A program made the translations under genes and the position numbers. From contig KV918865.1 in assembly GCA_002049455.2 (NCBI GenBank), forward strand, positions 162,804-226,803: a DNA stretch of 64,000 bases, in the 5' to 3' direction. How positions within the stretch are numbered: the stretch's first letter is position 1; every line of letters starts with the position of its first letter. Of the stretch, positions 52,655 through 61,270 are shown piece after piece. The notes under the pieces are model-generated. The model did no database searches. It had not been told where the DNA came from and saw only the letters and a program-made list of their open reading frames with translations. This DNA is from Porphyra umbilicalis. Taxonomy: Eukaryota; Rhodophyta; Bangiophyceae; Bangiales; Bangiaceae.

Positions 52655-53351
52655 GTGCTCGGGGCCGCGGCTCGTCCTTGCGACCAGCGCTGCGCGTCGT
52701 GCGCGGGCGGGTGTACAAGCGGCCCATTGGCGGCTCCATGCGCGGCCGGCGACCGAACTGCAACCGCTGTTTCGACACCCCGCCCCCAGCACCCGCACGC
52801 TGCTCGTGTACAACCGACTACAAGAAGCCGTCCGCAAGGATGCCGAGCGTCTCTACGCGGTGATGCCGTCTCGGTTCAAAATTGTGCCGCGTCCGGCACG
52901 CTTTACGACGGTGGAGCGCATGATCAACACCGGCAAGACAGTGGCCATTCTGCACAACATGGCCATAGAGGGCACACGCGCCGGCTTCTTGGCGCACCAA
53001 AGAATGCAAGCGGTGCCTGGGGTACCTGCGGATGGGATGGGTCGACAAGCAGACGGCAATGCCTCTGGACGAGACGGCGGGAGCGACGAGGACGCAGGTG
53101 GCCCCGGCTTCTTTGTCAATGACGGGCCGCGCGGCCCTGGCATCTGGGGCCCCCCAATGCCCGCTGATGATCACGGCCGCGACCCCTGCGACCACGACTG
53201 GCCCGAGCTTATTTCTGGCTCTTTGAGGTACACGGATGGCGTCGAGTGCGAGGCCAAGGACAAGGACGCCCACTTTGACCTAATGCGCGACCTGCCTGAG
53301 CACGTGTGGAACGAAAGAGGCCGTTTTTTGTCGCCCTACGTCCGTGGGTAA
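52655..53351 (+). pseudogene. C-terminal fragment of a PIF/Harbinger-like transposase
   Basis: The frame reads LLVYNRLQEAVRKDAERLYA, then VMPSRFKIVPRPARF, then ILHNMAIE. This matches the end of the Plant_tran/DDE_Tnp4 domain, where QE(A/S)VRKD-ER-FG-L--RF is followed by -C-ILHNM--E. An acidic stretch and a short tail follow, ending LSPYVRG before TAA. The upstream catalytic half is not readable in one frame, so the copy is broken or contains introns I cannot place. It lies in the middle of hAT element B, which is a different superfamily, so it was either captured or inserted. Confidence 0.55.
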
Positions 53352-54989
53352 TTTGCGTTCCGTCTACTTGCCGGCTTGCGCGTGTCGTTTTCTTTTCCAA
53401 AAAAATTTTCCCGCTCGGCAGTTTTTTTTTTCCTCGACAACTTTGGAACCGGAGCTCAAGCCCAAGTGAGCCGACCGACGCCGGTATGAGGTCTTTGCGT
53501 GGTTTCGTGCCAAAAAAGGAGCTGAAGGACACTGATAAAGCCTGTCCGCTGCCCCTGCTCAGCGTCTGTGTTGGGACTACTGGGGCTGTCCATTGTAGGG
53601 GTGCATGAATGGGCCTGCATTTTCTCGATTGAAGAAATTCGCCAAGGCCATTTTTCGGCCTTGGACGATGCTTCAAAACGGTGAGAGGACTCTATGCAGC
53701 GTGGCGTGACTCGCAAGGAACAGGCTGATACATAGAGTTGTGGCAAAGGCTGATGGCAACCAGCATCACTTTGCAAGAAAAGAAGTGCAAAAGAACATGT
53801 GCACAAAAACATACAGAAGAAAAGCAAGAAGCAAAGCAACTGGCTACTCGGGCATGCTCATTGGTCTCGGCCGCGACAAAGACGGCCGTCCGTACATCTC
53901 CTCCTTAGCGTCGGTGGCGTGTGCCTCAGGGGCGATGGTGCCGGCCGGGGTACGGCAGCGGCGAGTCGGCAAAGGTGGCCGTTTGCCATGCGCCAAGTGG
54001 ATCCCACGGCGGGGCCCCTGTGCCCCTCAGACGTGTGACGCACACACAACGTTAACAGCCAAGCTCTTTCACGTCGTTCCCGTGTCGCCAAAAAAGCAGC
54101 AGTCCACCAGGCCGCGCCTCGTGCGGCTGTCGAATCACCAATGCAGCGCATGCGGGCGCCCCGCAGCGAGAGCCGACCAGATTATGAGTGGAAGATGAGG
54201 CTGCTCCTCATGAATCACAGGTGGCGCCCTACCAAACCGTAGCCTGGCTGGCCATCGCCCTCACACGCACACACAAGACAACAGAATAGAGTCCGACGAG
54301 GCTTTGCCGCGGCTCGTGTGGTGCTGACCCAGCCAACGAGCGATGTAAGCAGGCCGCCCGGGCCCTAGAATGGGCGACCGAGGGCCAGTAGAAGGAGATT
54401 CCATGCCTCTCATATCCCTTCTATATCCCTGTCTCTGCCCTGCCGCAACGTTGCCGGGCTAGCCGCAGCCCATACACGCCCGTGCGTCACTGGGCGACCT
54501 GGATTTTCCGTGCCTCGTGCGCTGGTGCCGAAGCCCTCGGCCAATGATACTGTGGCGCATTCAGCTAGAGCTGACGTGTGGAGGATGACGGCATGCCTCT
54601 CGCTTGCCCCCTCGTCCCTCTTGCAACGTATCTGGGCCATGGGGCCATTCAAAACGACTGCGTGCAGGCGAGAGGCAATCTGGTTGCTTGGGCCCACTTC
54701 CGACATGACTGAGACACGTGTTGACCCCAATCGTGGCTCTAAACAGCTCGACGACCGCCGCATTGTCTGATGATATCAACAACAGTAGCCGTCTGATCGC
54801 AGAATGTCGGCTAAATTCAACGACGATTGCATGCGCTTTTGACAACGATCGCACTCTCAGGCCAGGACTCTCGCGCTGGCACACCTGTCAGCGTCAAATG
54901 CCTCAAGAAGGACGTAGAGCCGGTTGCATGTAGAAAGGCACAGCCATCAATGAGCGTTCTGACTTCCACAAATGTTTACGTTGGTTTAA
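53352..54989. other. Right interior of hAT element B, no supported gene
   Basis: Short frames only. A frame at 53740-54198 (CTKTYRRKARSKATGYSG, LIGLGRDKDGRPYISS) has no known domain and is not called. Confidence 0.4.
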
Positions 54990-55398
54990 GAATGTAGCCC
55001 CTGTTTTCTATCAAGTACAATGCACCTCTCAGGACCTTGAGGTTGCAGGGTCGGAACGTCCTCGACACCCAATCATACACCCACGCGTTTCATACGTGGC
55101 GGGCCTAAATTGGTTCGGATGCGGAGTCGATGCAGCGTTGTTGGCTGTGCTCTAAGACACCACGCCCTGAAAAAGTAACGAAGGTGGCACGGAACTGCAC
55201 AGAAAAATAATTGGAGGACTGGCGCTTCAAGAGCGCATTTGAAATGATGTACTTTTTTGCCAAGCACGCCCCAATCACGCCCCTAAAATTCTGGGCGTGC
55301 AGGGCGTGACACGCCCAAAACACGTGAAATTGCACGCCCCAGGCGTGCAATTTAGCACGCCCCAGGCGTGTTGCACAACCCTACCCTCAGATCCCTGA

Positions 55399-55950
55399 GA
55401 GCATCTCCACCAATGGAGCCAACCGTCCAACCCAACGGCCACGTGTGCACAACGTGTGGTGCTGTCACTGGCTCTCCAAACGCAGAACTAAAACTAAGCA
55501 GATCACGTCTCAAGCTTGGGCTCGTCTCGACGTCTCTGGCGGTGGGCCTCTTTTGTGGCACGCCAGTATTCCCACAGATGCACTACAGAGAATCTCCATG
55601 ACTGCCAGATCGTCTCGCAACTGTCTGCAAGCCACGGGTCACGCTTTCCATTGGCTTTCGTGGTTCGAACAGGGAACCAGGGGTTGGCCAAACGACTCGG
55701 GGCGTCTCCAAACAGGCCTGTTTGGAGTGGCGCTGCCGTTCAAGCTCCAAAAGTAGGGCGATCCCGCGAGGCCACCACGAGATGCATTAACGGATTAGAA
55801 AATGTGAGCCGGTCTATTTTTGGGCCGTCACAGCGCCGTCACACCCTAGTTTTGGAGCGGATCCCAGCCACCAGTGCTCCAACCGTCCAAACGGCCAAAC
55901 GGTGCCACGTTTGGCTGTTTGGACGGTTGGAGCCATTGGTGGAGACGCTC
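55399..55950. mobile_element. 552-bp element with GAGC[A/G]TCTCCACCAATGG ends, CCAAACGG word
   Basis: The inverted ends match at about 28 of 31 positions. The flanking family 1 sequence shows a short duplication, TGA (55396-55398 and 55951-55953); five bases, CTGAG, are possible if the element starts one base later. A 3-bp site and such ends would suit PIF/Harbinger, but hAT is not excluded. CCAAACGG, CCGTCCAA and CCGTTTGG words recur at both ends. Confidence 0.8.
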
Positions 55951-56546
55951 TGAGGACACGAATGCAGACTGCCACCGTTGAAACGGAGATCAAGTTCCTT
56001 GATCTAAGTATATGTGTGCATCACTACACTTTGAGAGCACCCTGTCCTAAAGGCCAGGGAACTTCGACCACATCGGCCAAAATTGGGAAGACAGCAATAT
56101 TGAGCCACACTCACAGCCCCACATCCCGACAGCTGACTGCATACGTAACGGATCGAAAGGGTTGATACTTGGCCACCATTGGCCACCGAGTGTCGCCAGC
56201 TAAAGATCCAGGGCCACGAATGCGACAGCCGGAAAACACGTGGAATCGAGAAGAGAGAGCACGACCTTAACCAGCAAGGCGAAGACGACCGCGCGCGCGG
56301 TGGCACCAAGCAAACACGCAACGAAGCAATGGGGCTCCCATGAAACAAGCAAAGAGAGCACCATACACACGCAGTGCCTGCGTGAAAAAGTGCACCATGG
56401 AGGGTCCGGGGAAGACGCCAGGGGATGGAGCGCAGCAGGTATCTAAAGAAAGCAGAGGGCGAGCGGGGAAAACCCCTGTAACTACGTGTTCGCGCTGGTC
56501 CTAAGCAGTCGCGAGTGCGACGGCAGCGCACACACGGCCGTGAAGT

Positions 56547-58409
56547 TCAGCTAAGCAATGCCATCAAGCAGCCGCTGGGCGAGGTGCCCGCCTCAAAATC
56601 GAGCCCGGTACTGGGCAACGCTGCCACCCCACAGTCGTCCACCCCGTCCAGCGCAAATGGCGAGGCGCTGACCGCCTGCGAGCCGCCGCCGACCGACAAG
56701 CCGAGCAGCGCTTCCAGGTTACCCCCATCGTCGGCCGTTGCTGCGGCGCCGTCGAGGTCGGCAAGCCCGGCGACGCCTGCCGCGTCGGGAGGAGTCGAGA
56801 CGTTGTCAAGGCCCACCAGCCACGGGTCAAGCGAAAGCTGCTGAGCCAGCTCCTCCGCACTAACCCCGTGGACACGCCGGCGGACGGCGGCGACAGCAGC
56901 GGCAGCGGCCGCGGCCGATGAAGAGGTGGGCGGGTGCTTGCGCGCATCATACGCCTCGCAGTGGGGATTCCGGGCAAGGTAAGCAGCGAGGTTGGCCTTG
57001 CGCGGCGCGGCCGAGCCGGCAATCTTCCGCCCCTCAACCCGATTCCAGATTGTCACATGCTCCCCGTCGGGCATGGTCAAGCGGGGCGTCTCGGGAGCCG
57101 CCGCGTCGTCGCCGTGCATGCTGGGCACGAGGCTGCCACCCTGCGCGGGGAGCCCCGCCATGGCCATCCCATTGTGATCCAGATGGACGTGCGGGCTGCC
57201 GGTATCGTCGGCCCCATCCTCATGGTCGCCCGCAGCAGCGAGCAGTCGTTGCAGAGGGATGCTATTGGCGGCCGCCCGGCGCGCCAGCTCCGACGACTCA
57301 GCCTCGGCGAGTGCGGCGGCGGCAAGGCGGGCTCGCTTTCGCGCCGACGCAGCGGCGCGGCGGGCGCTGGCACCAGGCCGCTCCGCCTCATCCTGGTCGA
57401 CGTACACCTCGCAGTTGGGGTGGTTGTTGAGGTACTTGGTGACGTTCTTCCCGAGCGGCGCAGCGTTCCCGGCAATCTTGCGTCGCTCCAGCCGGTTCCA
57501 GATGGTCACATGCTCGCCCGCAAGGAACGTACGCCCCGCAATGGTCGTCGTCGTCGCCGCTACCGCAGACGACAAGCCACCGTCACCGGCCGAATCGCTA
57601 CTTGTGCTGTTTGTCGCGTCGCCCGATGCCCGGTCGCTCGACGCCACGTCCGCCGGCGGGGCGCCGGGAGAGACAGTTGCGGCGTGGGCCGCCCGCGCGG
57701 CGGCAATGATGTTGGCGCCGAGCGTCGACGACGGGGGGGGGGAGAGCGTCAGCGACGACGCAGAGCGGACGACAACCATCTGGACGTCGCGATCACGGGC
57801 CGCTTGAACACCGTGAGTAGACGCGGGCGCGGCGCCAAAGGATTCATCCAAAGACACAGCGTCGTTGCCGACTAAGGCGTCCACACTGTCACCAGCCACC
57901 ACCTCGTCGTTGTCGTCGTCGTCGGCCATCCGAACGATCAGTGACGGTGAGGTCGACGGCGTGAATGGCATCGTCGAGGGGGTGAGGGAAAGGGCAGAGG
58001 ACACAACAAGGGTGGGGGGTGGAATCGCCACCGACTGGGGGGACGTCATGGACTTGAAGGCCGCAGCCGCGGCGGCGACGCTGGCCTTGCGGTCGACCTC
58101 AGTGTCGCGATCGGCGGCCTCGGCACCGCTGCCGTCCTCGTCCTCCTCCTCATCCCAATCGCTCTCATCGTCGTCGTCATAGAGAGTGGGTGCCGAAGGC
58201 GGAATGTCTATGCCGTGGGCAGTCTGACCGCCCAAGCTAATGAACGTACTCCCGGCAGAGCCGGCGGCGACCGAATCATATCGCCCGAAGGGCGACATGG
58301 CGGCCGCCGACGACACCGCCGGCGTCGTCGCCGCCTTGGTCGAGCCGCTGCCACCACTTGCGGCGCCGGCCGCCGCCTCGTCTCCTCCGCCCCCGCTGCC
58401 GTCCGTCAT
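56547..58409 (-). CDS. Protein with two copies of a WNR/AGNAAP motif (possible nuclear regulator)
   Basis: 620 residues from the ATG at 58409; the frame is open 117 codons upstream, but MTDGSGGGGDEAA is the first Met with a sensible context. A low-complexity, acidic N-terminal half (YDDDDESDWDEEEDEDGSG) precedes two copies of a ~42-residue module. Copy one, about residues 297-338, has EHVTIWNRLERRKIAGNAAP then YLNNHPNCEVY. Copy two, about 448-490, has EHVTIWNRVEGRKIAGSAAP then YLARNPHCEAY. Between and after them are Ala/Arg-rich helices and an acidic, Leu-rich end. I know this module only as an uncharacterised motif and cannot name a function. The pattern of conserved Trp, Arg, Lys and a Cys-containing end might suit DNA or protein binding. 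Confidence 0.65.
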   Translation of the reverse strand: MTDGSGGGGDEAAAGAASGGSGSTKAATTPAVSSAAAMSPFGRYDSVAAGSAGSTFISLGGQTAHGIDIPPSAPTLYDDDDESDWDEEEDEDGSGAEAADRDTEVDRKASVAAAAAAFKSMTSPQSVAIPPPTLVVSSALSLTPSTMPFTPSTSPSLIVRMADDDDNDEVVAGDSVDALVGNDAVSLDESFGAAPASTHGVQAARDRDVQMVVVRSASSLTLSPPPSSTLGANIIAAARAAHAATVSPGAPPADVASSDRASGDATNSTSSDSAGDGGLSSAVAATTTTIAGRTFLAGEHVTIWNRLERRKIAGNAAPLGKNVTKYLNNHPNCEVYVDQDEAERPGASARRAAASARKRARLAAAALAEAESSELARRAAANSIPLQRLLAAAGDHEDGADDTGSPHVHLDHNGMAMAGLPAQGGSLVPSMHGDDAAAPETPRLTMPDGEHVTIWNRVEGRKIAGSAAPRKANLAAYLARNPHCEAYDARKHPPTSSSAAAAAAAVAAVRRRVHGVSAEELAQQLSLDPWLVGLDNVSTPPDAAGVAGLADLDGAAATADDGGNLEALLGLSVGGGSQAVSASPFALDGVDDCGVAALPSTGLDFEAGTSPSGCLMALLS

Positions 58410-59890
58410 GGCGAGACCTTGGCGGCCCGATGGCTGCACGCGACGCGCGCGCGACCGCGTGGGGGGCACCTTGGCAGTCGACAGGGAAGCACACGGCGCG
58501 CGGAGTGATGGTCGATGATGCGCCGAGCGGTGGGGACGGGCGGGGAGCGTGGGCACGACCAACGCGTAAACGCGCCACGCGTTACGAGGGGGATCGAGGC
58601 CGGCACGCAGCGCACAACGGCCGGGCGCGTTGAAACAGTCGCCGCTGAGCCGCCGCCCCTGCGTCGCAAGCCAACAGGACACGGAAACGCGGGCACACCT
58701 GCACACGCGTGGCCGGTGCCGCTGCGGGTGTGTGCGTGGCAAACGACGCCAAAGGCGCATGGCACAGTGGGTGGCGTTCTGGGGACCCCCCCCCTCTCAG
58801 ATGTCCGATTTTTCGGGGTCACCGGCGGTAACGCCCCCCCCCCCCTTACAGCCTCTCTAGAGGGGGGTGGCGGCCGTGGGGTGAGGAGCGATGGGCATCC
58901 GCCGCGCGCTGGCCGCGAGACACCAGCGAAATGAGTCCTTACAGCTGGCCATTCGCCCCAGACGAGGGCAACGCGCCTAGGAGCAGGGCCGGAAGGCCAG
59001 AGGCGCGCCTGGCCGCGGACTGGCTGTCGCCGCCGCCGATCTTTCAGCCGGCCGGCCGTGAAGAGGGGCTGCCTGGCGCGCCAAACGGCCAGTCGCCGCC
59101 GGTGACCAGGGCACGGCCGCCGAGTCGCCGCCGTGTCCTTTTTTCAGAGCCCAACGATTTTGGGGCCAGGTGAGCCCTCGCCGACCAAAGACTTCAGATG
59201 AGGGTGTCCGACAGTCAGAGACCCGATTCGTTTACTTTTCACTTGTTTGCTTTTTGGGGTAAAGTAGCCCCCTTGTTCTATGATGCTGTGTCCAGTGGAT
59301 GCCAAAAAAATTCTGGGAATAACGACAGAAAATCCTTGTCAGTCGAGTCGCCAGAACAGCAAAATGCACAGTGTGGGCTTCCAAGCCAGACGCACAGTCA
59401 ACGGCAGTGCGGCCAGCCTAGCAGTTGACTTCTGACCCGCGCGGAAACACTGGCCAGACTGCCCGCTTCGCTCCCCACCACGGCTGGTCTCCGTGCACGC
59501 TGTGCACTGGCGCTATCACGCAAGGCAGTCGACGACTTCCACCCCCGCGGAGTGGCCCAGCCCCCGCCCGTCTCCATGCCGTTTGGCCCAGTGCCGCCAC
59601 GTCCTGATCCATCATCTGTTGACACGCGGGGTGCTGGCTGTCGTGGCGCCGCCGCAGGTGAGCCGGCTGCCGACTGCCCATCGCCGCGCGGTGCGTTGGC
59701 AACGGGTGGTGGCTTGGCGTTTGGCGTGTGCATCCCGGCCGCTTGTCTGGTTTCAGCCCCCGCGACGGCGGTCCAGCACCGCGGCTCTGCGTGGGCGCTC
59801 CGGTGGTCCCTTCCCCCCCCTGCCCTGCAGCGGCATCTGCAGGTGGCCGCTCGACGCGGCCTCTGCTCGTTCCCTCTCCCATCGTTCAGC
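58410..59890. other. Spacer between divergent genes
   Basis: It carries the presumed promoters of the WNR-motif gene (minus) and the GST gene (plus). A frame at 58931-59173 (MSPYSWPFAPDEGNAPRSRA) is too short and featureless to call. Runs of C lie at 58786-58795 and 58836-58847. Confidence 0.4.
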
Positions 59891-60580
59891 ATGGCTGCGG
59901 CGATGGGTGCCAGCGCCGCTGGCGCTCCCCTGCACCCCGTCCCCGTCGTTTACCACATCCAATTCTGGTCTTCCTCCCGTGTCGTCCACCTCGTCGAGGA
60001 GCTCGGATTGACGCCCCGCCAGGTCGTCGTCAAGGTCATTACGGACGCGCAGCTCAAAGGGTCCCCGGAGCTCGCTGCGCTCAACCCTCAAAAGAAGCTT
60101 CCTTTCATGCTCGACACGGACGGCCAGACGATCCTCGAGTCGGGGGCCCTGTGCGCGCTGCTGCTGGAGCGGTACGACCATAGCTTTCGGTTGTGGCCAG
60201 CGCCGGGCCACCCGCGGCGGGCCAAAGCCCTCCAGTGGCTGCACTATGGGCCGGCAAGCGCCTATCCACTCGCCGTCAAGATGTTCATGGCCACGTTTGG
60301 CGTCGACCCGACCAAACAAGACATCAAGGTCATTGAGGACACCAAGCGGGATTGGCTGCGTGGGCCCATCAAAGTGTTGGAGAAGGAGCTAGCGGATGGC
60401 CGCAAATGGCTGCTCGGGGAGGACTACACCGTGGCGGACATTGTAATGAGCTACGACATGATGACCATGTCGTTCACGGGGGTGCCGGGTGCCCATGGGA
60501 CATGCCCGCGGGTGGCCGCCTGGTTTGACCGCGCAAGCAGCCGGCCAGCGTACAAGAAGCTGTACACCCCGCCGTCGTAG
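59891..60580 (+). CDS. Glutathione S-transferase
   Basis: 229 residues from the ATG at 59891 (MAAAMGASAAG); the open frame extends upstream, but this is the Met nearest the fold. The N-terminal thioredoxin-like domain has VYHIQFWSSSRVVHLVEELG with a Ser-rich catalytic loop, the cis-Pro motif NPQKKLPFML, and the glutathione-binding ESGAL (ILESGALCALLLERY). The all-helical C-terminal domain includes WLLGEDYTVADIVMSYDM, with the conserved N-capping box and Asp of GSTs. It resembles fungal Gtt1-like or related cytosolic GSTs. It would conjugate glutathione to electrophiles or reduce peroxides in the cytosol. No intron. It converges with the USP gene, 690 bp away. Confidence 0.87.
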   Translation: MAAAMGASAAGAPLHPVPVVYHIQFWSSSRVVHLVEELGLTPRQVVVKVITDAQLKGSPELAALNPQKKLPFMLDTDGQTILESGALCALLLERYDHSFRLWPAPGHPRRAKALQWLHYGPASAYPLAVKMFMATFGVDPTKQDIKVIEDTKRDWLRGPIKVLEKELADGRKWLLGEDYTVADIVMSYDMMTMSFTGVPGAHGTCPRVAAWFDRASSRPAYKKLYTPPS

Positions 60581-61270
60581 TCAAGGGGAGCGCCGTGTGT
60601 GGGGTGGGGGGATGAGAAGGGGGTTCGTTGCCTGTTTCCTGCGTAATGTCGTCCTTGTCATGATGAGGTGACCTTTTACTTTCTCTGCGGCGCGGCGGGC
60701 TTGGGCGATGAGTTGGTGCATTGCATGGCCGACCCGTCCGCTGTGGCGTTCTTGTGTACTTGCTTCCGCTTCGAAGTGTGGAGGGGCGCCACGTCTGGTA
60801 GGCGCTTTCAAGCGACCTGGCCCCTGCTGCTGTGACTGGTCCTGGCGTTGATGTACTGCACTGCACCGCATTGTGCCTGGTAAGATGCGGCATAATGGCG
60901 AAGTGGCGCACATGACCCAGGTCAGAGTTCAACGGCACGGACGAGCGCTTCCGCATACATTCTCGATTGCATCAAACTGCACGCGCACGATGCATCTTGA
61001 GGCAACACTGACGTACCGTACAAAAAAAAAAACACGTGCAGTCGCAGCAGGTGCGACTGCCCATGGGCCACACCAACCAAACAAACCCGGTAGCGCACGG
61101 GCAGGGAGCAACGCTCAGCCAAGCAACCTGCCCCGCCGCCACCCGCCATTGCTCCTTCACTGCCGCTGCGTACACTTGCGTGACGGCACCCACAGACACT
61201 CTTCGCATCCACCACGACTAGCCCGGCCCCGAGATGTCCGCCCACCCAGACCACACCGCATGTCATCACC
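60581..61270. other. 3' spacer between convergent genes
   Basis: No supported gene. GCAGTCGCA and its inverse at 61039-61061 form a 9-bp stem. The strand orientation means that both transcripts terminate here. Confidence 0.4.

Larger units (their letters stand above)
50864..55383. mobile_element. hAT element B, 4.5 kb
   Basis: The ends are TAGGGTTGTGCATCACGCCC at 50864 and the reverse-complement type ending GTTGCACAACCCTA at 55383. The exact 8-bp duplication CCCTCAGA is at 50856-50863 and 55384-55391; intact family 1 copies show the single unoccupied CCCTCAGA. CACGCCC/GGGCGTG words fill the outer 100-130 bp. A GTAGCCCC boundary motif ends each word block (50973 and 54992). No hAT transposase is recognisable. 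A fragment resembling a Harbinger-type transposase is inside (52655-53351), so the element may be a non-autonomous carrier of other sequences. Confidence 0.9.
50263..56061 (+). mobile_element. Family 1 dispersed repeat, copy 4, split by two elements
   Basis: The three pieces 50263-50863, 55392-55398 (with flanking duplications) and 55954-56061 align end to end with copy 3. The gaps are hAT element B and the GAGC-ended element 55399-55950. The MITE around it gives the empty-site sequence, and no bases are duplicated at the family 1 junction. Confidence 0.85.
50125..56097. mobile_element. TA-flanked MITE (172-bp family) split by nested insertions
   Basis: The left part 50125-50262 and right part 56062-56097 together match the intact MITE 47903-48074. 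TA lies at 50123-50124 and 56098-56099. The family 1 copy 50263-56061 was inserted into it. This is the outermost and oldest layer of the stack. Confidence 0.85.

Noticed and set aside
58931-59173. 80-codon ORF between the WNR gene and the GST
   Set aside because: Short, Pro/Arg-rich, no domain and no splice evidence.
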